Source: a virus | IMG/VR virus record: IMGVR_UViG_3300036760_000361 | Location: 1-56,147 of that record | Strand: one strand, 5' to 3' | Length of the DNA stretch: 56,147 nt | Shown here: positions 39,082-48,254 of the stretch, piece by piece | How the letters are laid out: each line of letters begins with the position of its first letter | Position numbering within the stretch: the stretch's first letter is position 1 | The notes under the pieces: model-generated | Seen by the model: the letters and a program-made list of their open reading frames with translations, nothing else | Database searches by the model: none | What the model was told of the DNA's origin: nothing | Program-made: the position numbers and the translations under genes

Positions 39082-41043
39082 TTATCCTCCGATATTAGTT
39101 TTATTTTTACTTGAATAAATACCTATAGCAGATAATCCATCATTTAAATTCTCCAATACTGGAAGTGTCCAATTTGGATGTAATATACCTTCCGTTCCAT
39201 CATCTGTCCAGTTAGTTAATGAAGTTACCTTTAGTGCCATTTTAGGTTCACTACGACCATATATAACATAATGAGTAGCACCTATTACTGCATCCCATGT
39301 TAATTTTACACTTTTATTTTCATCATCAGTTGCTACATCTACTGGAGATGTAGGTAATGTTTGATTAATACAATTAATGGCAGAAACAGAATAGTGATAT
39401 GTTCCAGGTTCCAATTTTCCACCGATTACTGGAATACCAATAAAATTGCTTGGTGGTATTTCTTTATCAAGAGCATATTGGACTATCTCTGTAGTTGTAG
39501 TCTCCTTTTTTGAAATATCTATAATATTTATCGTAAAACTATAGTTTTTCCAGACTTCTTCCTCATCTTGTTTCTGTATATAATAAGAATAAACTATATA
39601 TTTCTCTTTTACATTAAATTGAGTGGAAACACCATACATTCTTATAAATTCATAAGGTTCCGTAGGTGGTGCTACTAAATTATTTTCAAGCCTTCCCGTT
39701 AATAATAATATATCCACTATATCTGCATCTTTGTTTGCTTTATATGAAACATGATAATAGACCTTTCTGTCCGTAGTAAACGATATATCATTTATTGAAT
39801 AAATACAAATAAATTTATCCTCACCAACGTTGTCATAATCAAGTACATTTATACCTTTATCGTTTTCTAAAAAAAACCAGACAACACTTCCATCTCCAGG
39901 GATATGTTGTGTATATTCTGAAAAAAGTTCAGATTCGGGTCTTCCTGGAATATTAAAATATCCTTGACAAGAACCACTTACATACCAACCGTCTACAGGA
40001 GACCATATAACTTTGCGTGTAAATGTATCTGACCAAATTAAATAATCACCAAAGTAAAGTTCTTGTGTTCCAGAGCCTTCCCATCGCATTTTATATAAAT
40101 AGGCTCCTCCTTCATCAGAACAATACCATACAGCACCAGAACTCACCTGACTATACGAGGTATTCATTTTTACATAAATTAAATTATCATTGGTAACGGC
40201 TATAGCATTATATTTGATTCCGTTTCCATCTGTATAACCAGGAGGTGTTTCGTAACCTGGTGGCGTTCCAGCAGTGTCAGTAAGTACAATTTTATTCATG
40301 GAATATTCATATTTATCTGTTCCAACACTATATCTATAGCATCTATTTTGAGTTCTTCTTCCAGTACACCAAGGTGTAGAAGAACTATATAAAAGTGCAC
40401 GTCTATATGGTGATAAATTATGTCCTGTAGGTGGAATCCAATAAGAATCATTAGATGTAGGTTGTCTTATAAGTCCATAATTAGATAAAGCACCATCTTT
40501 ATATCTGCTATCATTTGTGTAACTTCGTGGATTCCATAATATATTAAAATCAACATCATTGGAAACAAAGAAAACATAATCTGATGTTGACGTTGTAACT
40601 CTATTTAATATAATCAAAGAAGAAGTATAAAATGAATCAAATAATGGTATATGGGAATATGCAATAGTGTCTATTGGTATAATATTTACTCCGATTTCAG
40701 GTTCTATTTTTTTGGATATATTAAACATAAATATATTTACAAGTGTATATCTTTCATTATCTACTATTGAATATGGATAACAACTATATAAAATTAATAT
40801 TGGATATGACTTACCAGCTATACTTATCAAATCATATCCCATAATAGATTGTAACATTATCACAACGTCGTTTATATTTATTTTTTTTCTAAAAATTTCT
40901 ACACCAGAAAGTTTCATTATGCGTTTCATTATCGCTAATTGTTTTTTTGCAAACCCCAGATATTCTTCTCCACCATTAATTTGTACCCTTAATTGGGGAT
41001 TTGCAAAATTTTCATATCCAAATAAATCGCTATAATTGTTCAC
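39082..41043 (-). CDS. 653-aa putative tail protein with fibronectin-like end
   Basis: A long beta-rich protein. Near the C-terminus (about residues 555-625) TYHYSVSAINCINQTLPTSP, VKLTWDAVIGATHYVIYG resembles a fibronectin type III domain. The centre has many aromatic loops. It overlaps the next gene by one base and lies downstream of the tail-tube/nozzle gene, so a tail spike or hub role is likely. Confidence 0.6.
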   Translation of the reverse strand: MNNYSDLFGYENFANPQLRVQINGGEEYLGFAKKQLAIMKRIMKLSGVEIFRKKININDVVIMLQSIMGYDLISIAGKSYPILILYSCYPYSIVDNERYTLVNIFMFNISKKIEPEIGVNIIPIDTIAYSHIPLFDSFYTSSLIILNRVTTSTSDYVFFVSNDVDFNILWNPRSYTNDSRYKDGALSNYGLIRQPTSNDSYWIPPTGHNLSPYRRALLYSSSTPWCTGRRTQNRCYRYSVGTDKYEYSMNKIVLTDTAGTPPGYETPPGYTDGNGIKYNAIAVTNDNLIYVKMNTSYSQVSSGAVWYCSDEGGAYLYKMRWEGSGTQELYFGDYLIWSDTFTRKVIWSPVDGWYVSGSCQGYFNIPGRPESELFSEYTQHIPGDGSVVWFFLENDKGINVLDYDNVGEDKFICIYSINDISFTTDRKVYYHVSYKANKDADIVDILLLTGRLENNLVAPPTEPYEFIRMYGVSTQFNVKEKYIVYSYYIQKQDEEEVWKNYSFTINIIDISKKETTTTEIVQYALDKEIPPSNFIGIPVIGGKLEPGTYHYSVSAINCINQTLPTSPVDVATDDENKSVKLTWDAVIGATHYVIYGRSEPKMALKVTSLTNWTDDGTEGILHPNWTLPVLENLNDGLSAIGIYSSKNKTNIGG

Positions 41044-41777
41044 TATACCATCCTGGAAAGTGTTTCTATTATGGCATCTAATGTATCTATTTCTATCTTA
41101 GAGCCAGATTTATTAATTAATTTTATTTTAACATTTCTTCCGATAGCCTTACCTACTTTTCTCCTATATGGATGAAGTTTCCATATATCATCCCTGAATT
41201 GATAACCATATTCCTCATCCTCATTCATAGCAACAAATACTTCATATATACCATCTGATTTCATATTAATTACAATAGAATCTACCCTTTTAAGTTTATC
41301 TACACCTATATCTCCAACATCTATGAACAATACAAATTCTATACTACCAGAATCATCAAGCATACCACCTAACTGGTAAATCTTAGAATTAGTAGCAGCC
41401 AAATACATATCACCAAATTTACACATGCTATTGAAATTATATCCCTCATAGGAACTTATAGCACTATTTTTTACATTCATAACGAATGTATTGAATATCT
41501 TGGTTATTATAAAACTTGCATTAGACCTTACGAGTATAGGAGATAATTCAAATGATACATTAGAATAATTTGTCGTAGAATCATAACTTTTTATTTCAAC
41601 AGTAATCGGTGATAGTGTTATATCTGTACCACAAAGCATACCAGATATTTCAGTTGCTTCAACTGTGACAGGTGATAGTTCTATTTCAGCAGATGCGGAA
41701 TTACCACTGATATTTGTGGAAGTAGAATAAACTACTATTTCATCCAGTGTAAAACTGGCATTTGCAGTAGTACCCAT
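41043..41777 (-). CDS. 244-aa putative tail protein
   Basis: Repeated beta segments in the N-terminal 90 residues (SASAEIELSPVTVEATE, ITLSPITVEIKSYDS, VSFELSPILVRSNAS), three copies of a (F/I)-x-L-SP-(I/V)-x-V motif. The C-terminal half is alpha/beta (LFIDVGDIGVDKLKRVDSIV). No family recognised. Confidence 0.6.
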   Translation of the reverse strand: MGTTANASFTLDEIVVYSTSTNISGNSASAEIELSPVTVEATEISGMLCGTDITLSPITVEIKSYDSTTNYSNVSFELSPILVRSNASFIITKIFNTFVMNVKNSAISSYEGYNFNSMCKFGDMYLAATNSKIYQLGGMLDDSGSIEFVLFIDVGDIGVDKLKRVDSIVINMKSDGIYEVFVAMNEDEEYGYQFRDDIWKLHPYRRKVGKAIGRNVKIKLINKSGSKIEIDTLDAIIETLSRMV

Positions 41778-41788
41778 TTTTTATAATC

Positions 41789-42664
41789 CTACGAACCTAT
41801 CGGAACCGTTATCGTAAATGTATTACATACCTGAACTGTTCCCTGCGTAATTGAGGTAGATGGTGTCATTACCATGTCTGCCCCAGACATTCCTATGGAA
41901 CCATCTATCCTTTCATCTGTATAACTCAATGCTCCACTATCTCCAGCAGTTCTTAGTCTCCAATATTTTGCTGTACCAGTAGCAATAGCGGTACCAGCCC
42001 ATGTTTCTCCTGTTGACTTTGATAAAACTCCATTTACTGCTTCCCCGAAAGTCAAACCAAGAGTATCAGTTGGATTATTTGAATAATAAGTACAAAGTAA
42101 AGTTCCAGCAGGTTCTAAGTCTGGAGAAGATGGTTGTGTTCCGTCATATATATCCAAGAAACATTTCAACATTACATCCTGTATAGATTTCATCATTGAT
42201 GTACATGACACGCTATCAAATAATGCAGTATAACCATTGTTTGTTGTGTCATTATTTTGTAATGTAATTCTATGTGTGGTATCTGTGGCTATAAAAAATA
42301 CCGCACCACCTTGTCCAAATGCTGTCCATGTTTCATCAGTAACATCACCAGAATCATATACAGAACCCTCATCTGTGGTAATTCCTATCATTAATTTACC
42401 ACTTGCTCCAGTGCCTTTTTTATGATAAGTAACTACCCTATAGATATGACCAACCTTACATGTTATGTTCTGATATGCCTTAGATACAGAAGCACTTGTG
42501 GCAGTTATTTGTAAGCAATTACCACTTTGTCCATTTGCTACTGATGCCAAGGTACCATCAACTGCTGTCCATCCAGTAGTTGAAGAATCAAATCCACCAT
42601 TGGTTACTTTTTCCGTATATATACCAGCTAACCTATTTCTTAATCCCGTAGAAAGTTTTGCCAT
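41789..42664 (-). CDS. 291-aa carbohydrate-binding-like tail protein
   Basis: Residues about 20-150 look like a jelly-roll carbohydrate-binding module: NGGFDSSTTGWTAVDGTLA, CLQITATSASVSKAYQNIT, YRVVTYHKKGTGASGKL. The remainder is a beta domain (LGLTFGEAVNGVLSKSTG, WRLRTAGDSGALSYTDER). Likely a binding module on the virion. Confidence 0.6.
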   Translation of the reverse strand: MAKLSTGLRNRLAGIYTEKVTNGGFDSSTTGWTAVDGTLASVANGQSGNCLQITATSASVSKAYQNITCKVGHIYRVVTYHKKGTGASGKLMIGITTDEGSVYDSGDVTDETWTAFGQGGAVFFIATDTTHRITLQNNDTTNNGYTALFDSVSCTSMMKSIQDVMLKCFLDIYDGTQPSSPDLEPAGTLLCTYYSNNPTDTLGLTFGEAVNGVLSKSTGETWAGTAIATGTAKYWRLRTAGDSGALSYTDERIDGSIGMSGADMVMTPSTSITQGTVQVCNTFTITVPIGS

Positions 42665-42674
42665 TTCATTCCTC

Positions 42675-43925
42675 CTAATTGTATAAAGATACTATATATT
42701 GATTAAATCCCTTATCGCTTCTGAATAAACTTACTCCGCTTGATGAAGCAGGGAATATTATATTCTCCTCTGTTAAATTCCTTAATGTTCCATCATTATA
42801 TCCAATACATATACCTTTCTCTGTTGCAAACATTATAGCATAATCCTGATATTCCTTAAGATAAAGTATTCCCTTTCTATCGCTAATTGATGAACTTGGA
42901 ATTTTTTGAGCAGTACCAAATTTACCACCATATTTCTCTTTTTCAGTAAACATAAATGGTGGATTATCTCCAGATAAGAAATAAATATTTTTATCTGTGG
43001 CTACCCATATACCATCTCGTACTGCTGCGAAAACATTTATTTGTGATTCAAACATCAAATAATTATTTTTAGCTTTAAATAATTCATACGCAAATGGTTC
43101 AGAATACCACACTACATTTCCATCTACCACATATATTCTTCCATTGTAATAATCAATTATATTTCCTACTGGTGGTTTATTCATACCTATGGTAGATAGG
43201 GAAAGTCCAGAACTTAATGTTTTATTTAAAATTGAATATGTAGAATTTATATTTGATATTCTGCCATATTTATATAACGCTTCACCATTTACAGATGAAG
43301 CATATATATCAATATATGAAACACTGTCATCCTCGGATGCTTTAATTCCAGATACAAAAATCCCTTTATTTTTTTCTATGGTTAAAGATACTGGATTGCT
43401 TGCTCCAGACATCTGACCATCATTTCTTATATATACCAATGATACTTGATATGTACCTTCTGGCAATAAACCATTGATTTGTGTAAGATTTGGTTTAGGT
43501 GGAACATCTAATCCCCAAGACCTTGATACCCCATTTTCTATTACACCAGAATCTATTTTATCTGAATAAAATATCTTACCAATCAATGTCAAATATGACA
43601 TGGGAACTGGCCTATTAGTAAGGTCAGTTCTTAATGGGATAACCTCAAAATCGCTGGTTAATTTATTTAGGTTAATTCCTTCACGGAAAAGACAGGTCTT
43701 ACCATCACTCCACAAGGAATGTATGCCATCATGTGCATATTTCTCAACAAAGCCATCTCTCATTACCAATTTATAATTATCAGTAATGTCTAAATTAATA
43801 GCATCAGTGAGAAATGCTTCAGCAATAGCAGTCCTACCTACAAATTGAACATCTACATGGTTATATGTAGGTAGGACATTATTAATACCCTTAAATTTTC
43901 TAATAGATAAGGTCATATATTGCAT
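42675..43925 (-). CDS. Tail nozzle/tubular-B-like protein
   Basis: The 416-aa protein begins with FKGINNVLPTYNH and a DAINLDITDNYKLVMRDGF segment, then IHSLWSDGKTCLFREG, beta-propeller-like blades and ends with YNDGTLRNLTEENI. This pattern is typical of tail tubular or nozzle proteins of podoviruses. Downstream of the capsid accessory genes and upstream of other tail genes, matching that role. Confidence 0.65.
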   Translation of the reverse strand: MQYMTLSIRKFKGINNVLPTYNHVDVQFVGRTAIAEAFLTDAINLDITDNYKLVMRDGFVEKYAHDGIHSLWSDGKTCLFREGINLNKLTSDFEVIPLRTDLTNRPVPMSYLTLIGKIFYSDKIDSGVIENGVSRSWGLDVPPKPNLTQINGLLPEGTYQVSLVYIRNDGQMSGASNPVSLTIEKNKGIFVSGIKASEDDSVSYIDIYASSVNGEALYKYGRISNINSTYSILNKTLSSGLSLSTIGMNKPPVGNIIDYYNGRIYVVDGNVVWYSEPFAYELFKAKNNYLMFESQINVFAAVRDGIWVATDKNIYFLSGDNPPFMFTEKEKYGGKFGTAQKIPSSSISDRKGILYLKEYQDYAIMFATEKGICIGYNDGTLRNLTEENIIFPASSSGVSLFRSDKGFNQYIVSLYN

Positions 43926-43937
43926 GTCTTATCCTTA

Positions 43938-44171
43938 CTATTTTTTTGCTGATTTTTTAGAGGCTTCTTTAAAGGCTATTCCATATTCATCTTCTTGTGA
44001 TTTTATTTCCTTAAGTGCTTCACCAATAATCTTTAGTGCCTCATCTTCTGTTTTAGCTGTATATTTCAAATCCTCTTGACATATAAAATCCCCTTTTGGA
44101 TTTTTCTTTTCTTTTGCTGGAACTATAACTATAAAACTACCATCTGCTGCTTTTTCTATACTTATTCTCAT
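43938..44171 (-). CDS. 77-aa small structural-module protein
   Basis: ISIEKAADGSFIVIVPAKEK, then a helix EDEALKIIGEALKEIKS and a Lys-rich end. Small dimer-like fold with no recognised family. Probably a minor virion or assembly factor. Confidence 0.55.
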   Translation of the reverse strand: MRISIEKAADGSFIVIVPAKEKKNPKGDFICQEDLKYTAKTEDEALKIIGEALKEIKSQEDEYGIAFKEASKKSAKK

Positions 44172-44183
44172 TTATATCTCCTA

Positions 44184-44681
44184 TTATACATTCCTTAATA
44201 CAACTACCTTAAATGTATTATCTGCTGTTGCAGCAGCACCTAATGTAACTGTTATAGCACCATTTCCATCTATTGCAACACTATCTACAAGTTGGTCTTG
44301 ATTGGATGTTGGATAAATTCCAAGAATTTCTCCACCAACCAAGTCTGCATCGTCAGAACTTGAACCAGAAGTTGCATCAGCAAGAACAGTAACGGCAACG
44401 GATTTATACGCTACCTTTGTTTTTTTAACCTTACCTGCACCAATGGTTGTTGTACCAGAATGGTCTATTATTACATCACCGCCCATATCTTGAGCAGCAG
44501 CTACACCAGAAGCGTTTCCTATTAATACTTTTCCATCTGCCAATGTAATATCGGAAGCAGAAGTCTGAACATCAACCGCACCATCTGGTGTTATACTTGA
44601 TATATCTCCAGAGAGAGGAATAGGTTCGCCCTTTGCGTTTAATCTTATATTCCAAAATTTCTTTAATGCATTAAGAGCCAT
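44184..44681 (-). CDS. 165-aa putative head decoration/fibre protein
   Basis: Gly/Ala/Thr/Asp-rich beta protein: SDITLADGKVLIGNASGVAA, DVIIDHSGTTTIGAGKVKK. The pattern resembles head fibre or tail-fibre-type modules. No membrane segment or enzyme motif. Confidence 0.6.
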   Translation of the reverse strand: MALNALKKFWNIRLNAKGEPIPLSGDISSITPDGAVDVQTSASDITLADGKVLIGNASGVAAAQDMGGDVIIDHSGTTTIGAGKVKKTKVAYKSVAVTVLADATSGSSSDDADLVGGEILGIYPTSNQDQLVDSVAIDGNGAITVTLGAAATADNTFKVVVLRNV

Positions 44682-44683
44682 GT

Positions 44684-45337
44684 CTACCTCCCTCTAAACT
44701 TTAACATCACAGCTATAAGTTTCTTTGTGCCATTGGCAACAGCAGGCAATGGAATAGTACATCCACTTACCTCATCACTATAGGTAAAAGTTGGAAGTGC
44801 TGGTGAGGTTGTTGCGGTAAGAATAGCCTGATTCCATACAAACAAAAGAATCTCGCCTTTCTTTACTGGTTCCGAAAAACCTACAACATCTCCAAATCCC
44901 ACAACTATAGTATCGTAATCAGTGCCAGAATCAACAGCCCATCCAGAACCAACAACTGATGTAACTGATTTAAATGCTTTTTTGCCATTTACGAGAACTC
45001 CAGTTGCTCCTGGAACCAAAACTTCGGTTATTGTTTTGCCGTTATAATCTGTACCTGTTACTGTCAATATACCAGGGGTATCTGCACCACCCACAACTGT
45101 CCTTGTGCATGTAACATTTCTACAAAGACCATCTCCAGGAAGTCCATCATTTGCTACTGTATATGAACCATTCTTCATAGCAGTAGATGTTACATACCTA
45201 TTTGCAACTGCTGTTGCTGGTGCTGCTGGTGCAAATGCACTAAGATAATTTTTAAGTGGTACGTTTTTGATGAACGCTTCACCAGATACCGCATCGAAAG
45301 TTATGAATCTAACTATGTCCCTAAGTTTATTATTCAT
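44684..45337 (-). CDS. 217-aa putative capsid decoration protein
   Basis: Beta-rich with GILTVTGTDYNGKTITEVLV, GVLVNGKKAFKSVTSVVG and a repeated VGFGDVVGFSEPV. Similar proteins follow capsid or connector genes in podoviruses and are often called virion structural. No catalytic motif. Confidence 0.6.
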   Translation of the reverse strand: MNNKLRDIVRFITFDAVSGEAFIKNVPLKNYLSAFAPAAPATAVANRYVTSTAMKNGSYTVANDGLPGDGLCRNVTCTRTVVGGADTPGILTVTGTDYNGKTITEVLVPGATGVLVNGKKAFKSVTSVVGSGWAVDSGTDYDTIVVGFGDVVGFSEPVKKGEILLFVWNQAILTATTSPALPTFTYSDEVSGCTIPLPAVANGTKKLIAVMLKFRGR

Positions 45338-45346
45338 CTTTTTCTC

Positions 45347-45484
45347 CTATTTATTTATATCTTTCTTAATGTCTTTTACTATTTTTGCAGCGACTTCAAC
45401 TTTCTTTTTATTGCTTCTACCTAACACAATGCCCACAATTATTAAGATAACAACAATACACAAAACAACTATCAATTTAAACAT
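45347..45484 (-). CDS. 45-aa single-span membrane protein
   Basis: MFKLIVVLCIVVILIIVGIV gives one membrane helix, followed by a basic Lys-rich tail (GRSNKKKVEVAAKIVKD). Unexpected inside the head/tail block. Function unknown. Confidence 0.5.
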   Translation of the reverse strand: MFKLIVVLCIVVILIIVGIVLGRSNKKKVEVAAKIVKDIKKDINK

Positions 45485-45498
45485 TTATTCTCCTTTAA

Positions 45499-46482
45499 TC
45501 AAAAACCAAATTCCTGTGGTCTCATTATTGAATTTCTTGGATAAAGTCTTCTGTTCATTTCTTGTTTTGCAGAAGTTCTTTTTCCAAATCTTAATTCAAA
45601 TGATGCTTCAAAATCCTTTGCTTTTGTAGAATCTGAAGTTACTACATCTGCCTTTGAGTATGCCAGATGTAAAATCCAATCCACAAGACCCATGTGATAT
45701 TGTTCTGGAATCTCTGGGCTTTTATTTAAATCCTTAATTGTTATATTATGCTTTGGTAAGCGTGAAACATACATCCAAAGAATATCATCTTCCGTGGGTG
45801 TAGTAACTAATCTCAGTCTTCCAGTGTCTTCCAGGTAAGCTACTGGGGTTCCAGTTGCAGATTCCCAATCTACTACATAACCCAATCCTAATTGACTAAT
45901 TATATCATCATCCATAACTATTCCAGTAAGCACTCCAGAATCTAAATCTGGAAGAGATTTTTTAAATAACGGATAATCACAACTATCCAGACGAGACCTT
46001 ATTATGTAAATTAATTTTGGATGTGTTCTGTATGTATGAATTCCAGCAGTAATTGGTATTCTTGTAACGGTTCTTGTAGCTTCAATGGTAGCACTTGTGT
46101 TGTTTTCATCTACTAATGACTCAACAACAGTAATACTTGTATCTGTAACACTGGATATAGTTTTAATTCCATTATTAGATGTAGTGTTGCTTATGGTTAT
46201 TTGGTCATCTGCTTCAAACGTTTCAAGTTCAGATGTACTACCAGCGGATAAAAACCCACCATCAGTTTTACTTATGGTTTTGGTAGTAGCATTAAATGAT
46301 ATATTGTTAATACCAGTTATAGATACAACAGAAGGATAGGCACGTAAAAGATGAGACCTTCTACATGCCTCTGCCTCAGCATCATTGAAGTATAAACATA
46401 ATTCTTGATTAGACCATTTATAGGGTTCTTCAGAATCATCAAGTTGAAATCTTGCGAAATCTAAAATATCTCCTATTGTCAT
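45499..46482 (-). CDS. Head-tail connector / tail tubular A-like protein
   Basis: N-terminal ILDFARFQLDDSEEPYKWSNQELCLYFNDAEAEACRR (in parts) and C-terminal PEIPEQYHMGLVDWILHLAYSKAD, FELRFGKRTSAKQEMNR are typical of adaptor proteins below the portal. A beta insert (residues about 50-140, repeated TTKTISKTDGG and SSVTDTSITVVES) is larger than in the T7 version. It should join the portal to the tail tube. Confidence 0.8.
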   Translation of the reverse strand: MTIGDILDFARFQLDDSEEPYKWSNQELCLYFNDAEAEACRRSHLLRAYPSVVSITGINNISFNATTKTISKTDGGFLSAGSTSELETFEADDQITISNTTSNNGIKTISSVTDTSITVVESLVDENNTSATIEATRTVTRIPITAGIHTYRTHPKLIYIIRSRLDSCDYPLFKKSLPDLDSGVLTGIVMDDDIISQLGLGYVVDWESATGTPVAYLEDTGRLRLVTTPTEDDILWMYVSRLPKHNITIKDLNKSPEIPEQYHMGLVDWILHLAYSKADVVTSDSTKAKDFEASFELRFGKRTSAKQEMNRRLYPRNSIMRPQEFGF

Positions 46483-46874
46483 TATTTTATTATTCTAAAG
46501 TTGAACCTTGGCACGTCTTTGTATTTAATCTCATCAGTTAATTTATCCTGAATCATTTTTGTTATAATGGCATTTTTTAAAACATGCACTACACTTTCTG
46601 GGATTTCGACTTCAAACCCTCTCCTGATTTGCCATGCATGTCCATTAACTGAAACAAAAACATCTCCAGTATTTTCATCACCTTCCTGCTCTTCAATTAT
46701 AATGGTTACTTTCTTTTCATCTGCTGGATTATATACATCTGCTTCAGGAACAACCTTAGCTACTCCTTCTTTTTCGGACTTTAAGACTTCTCTTACCGCA
46801 CTAACAAAATCCTTTGTTTCTTTTACTTCCTTGTCTTTTACTTCTTCGTCTTTTGTTTCATTTACTTCAAACAT
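46482..46874 (-). CDS. 130-aa acidic hypothetical protein
   Basis: The first 30 residues are Glu/Lys/Asp repeats (EVNETKDEEVKDKEVKETKD). The rest is a small alpha/beta domain with HAWQIRRGFEVEIPESVVHV. Located between connector and a short capsid-module gene. No family recognised; a minor head protein is likely. Confidence 0.6.
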   Translation of the reverse strand: MFEVNETKDEEVKDKEVKETKDFVSAVREVLKSEKEGVAKVVPEADVYNPADEKKVTIIIEEQEGDENTGDVFVSVNGHAWQIRRGFEVEIPESVVHVLKNAIITKMIQDKLTDEIKYKDVPRFNFRIIK

Positions 46875-46904
46875 TTTTCCTCCGATTTTTTCTGTGAGTT
46901 TTAA

Positions 46905-46924
46905 GGGAGGGAATTAACCCTCCC
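46905..46924. terminator. GC hairpin after the 78-aa gene
   Basis: GGGAGGG-AATTAA-CCCTCCC is a perfect seven-bp stem. The following T run is weak, so it may be a partial terminator or RNA-stability element within the late operon. Confidence 0.45.
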
Positions 46925-46939
46925 CATATTTTAAATTAA

Positions 46940-47176
46940 TTAGTCCCTTGCTTCACAAGTAGCCGTAGCTGCTGTCATCCTTGTAGCTCTATCAGTACCC
47001 ATAACTGCTATTGCATCATCTACGTGTCCACATATAACCTTCATTAATCCCCATGTAGTTGTACCAACTGGAAGAATATTTCCAAGGTCTTCATTAGCAG
47101 CAATCTGCTCTACGTTAGTGCAAAGAGTATCAACATACTGATTAAACTCTTCCAATATTAAATCGTAATTAACCAT
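46940..47176 (-). CDS. 78-aa capsid-module protein
   Basis: Helical (YDLILEEFNQYVDTLCTNVEQ) with a C-terminal ATRMTAATATCEARD. Sits directly after the major capsid gene; a capsid accessory is likely. No family recognised. Confidence 0.55.
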   Translation of the reverse strand: MVNYDLILEEFNQYVDTLCTNVEQIAANEDLGNILPVGTTTWGLMKVICGHVDDAIAVMGTDRATRMTAATATCEARD

Positions 47177-47189
47177 TATTTCCTCCTAT

Positions 47190-47226
47190 GAAAAATTAGG
47201 GGTAGTATTACCTACCCCGTATTTTT
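47190..47226. terminator. Terminator after major capsid gene
   Basis: GGGGTAG (47199-47205) pairs with CTACCCC (47212-47218) across a six-base loop. On the minus strand TAATTTTTC follows, and on the plus strand GTATTTTTT follows. It would trim or end part of the capsid transcript after this gene. Confidence 0.75.
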
Positions 47227-47231
47227 TAATT

Positions 47232-48239
47232 CTACAGAGCTGTTACAGCACACTCCAATCTTGCAAGCCAAGCATCATTCAATATAACTGCTGTCTGCAT
47301 TGTTTTCCAACCGATACCGCCCTTCTGACCAAGAATATCACCAGCAACGGGCTTTGGGTTTACCACTGAGGGGGTAATTGCATACTGACCCTTTAACGCA
47401 ATGGTTCCAAATGCATCTCTTGCAAGATATATAACTGGATAAATGTCAGCATGTGAAGCATCGTCTGACAACATTGCTACACCACTGCCATTATAAGAAG
47501 CACCAGCAACATCCGAACCAAGCCAGTAAGGAGCTAACTGGGTAAGTAGATACCTACAGTCCTCAACTGCACCAATTTCGGCTTCATAAGGAGTTTGCTG
47601 TCCATAGTCCTTAACATCTATAAAACCAGGCATTGACCGAATATCAGATTCCATATTGGTATGTGCAACTGCTATAAAAGAAGGAAGCACACTTTCTGTA
47701 TTAAACGCTGGGGTTGATTTTAGTACCGTGGTAATTTTCACAGCGTTCTGAGCCTTCAATGCACGAGTAACTGCTCTCTGTTTTGCAAGAGAAACGGGTG
47801 TATTAACGGCTGTTCTTGCTGCACCATTAGCATAGAACACGTTGGTTCCTGCCTTTAGTACATTAAACCTAATTGTTTCGACTGTCATTGCAGCCTGTTC
47901 ACCCATAAGACCCACAGATTCTTGGATTATTGGGTCTTCATGTGTATCTGCAACAACATCAGTAACTTCAATTACCGAACCATACTGTTTCAGTGTTGCT
48001 ATAATATCCGTAAAATTCAGTTTAAGACTTGAAGGAGAAACACCCTCTACCAGGGGTGTGGTTGCCAATGGGAGATGTTCATATCTCCTAAACTTCATAC
48101 TCATGGTCTTATTGGCTGGAAGGGCTTTAGCCTGAGCAAACCTTTCAAGAACCATGTATGGCATACCCCTTTTAAGCAAATCTACTACTACAAAAGCTGC
48201 TGTTCTGGGGGTGATGTCTCCGTATGTGTTAATAGTCAT
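47232..48239 (-). CDS. Major capsid protein (N4-gp56 family)
   Basis: 335 aa. Family hallmarks are visible in order: MPYMVLERFAQAKALP, FRRYEHLPLATTPLVEGVSP, IIATLKQYGSVIEVTDVV, then late DILGQKGGIGWKTMQTAVILN and WLARLECAV. These match the N4-gp56 type, an HK97-fold capsid subunit used by N4-like and many other small-tailed phages. Good ribosome binding site (AGGAGG). It should assemble around the scaffold encoded next to it. Confidence 0.9.
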   Translation of the reverse strand: MTINTYGDITPRTAAFVVVDLLKRGMPYMVLERFAQAKALPANKTMSMKFRRYEHLPLATTPLVEGVSPSSLKLNFTDIIATLKQYGSVIEVTDVVADTHEDPIIQESVGLMGEQAAMTVETIRFNVLKAGTNVFYANGAARTAVNTPVSLAKQRAVTRALKAQNAVKITTVLKSTPAFNTESVLPSFIAVAHTNMESDIRSMPGFIDVKDYGQQTPYEAEIGAVEDCRYLLTQLAPYWLGSDVAGASYNGSGVAMLSDDASHADIYPVIYLARDAFGTIALKGQYAITPSVVNPKPVAGDILGQKGGIGWKTMQTAVILNDAWLARLECAVTAL

Positions 48240-48254
48240 TTTATATTTCCTCCA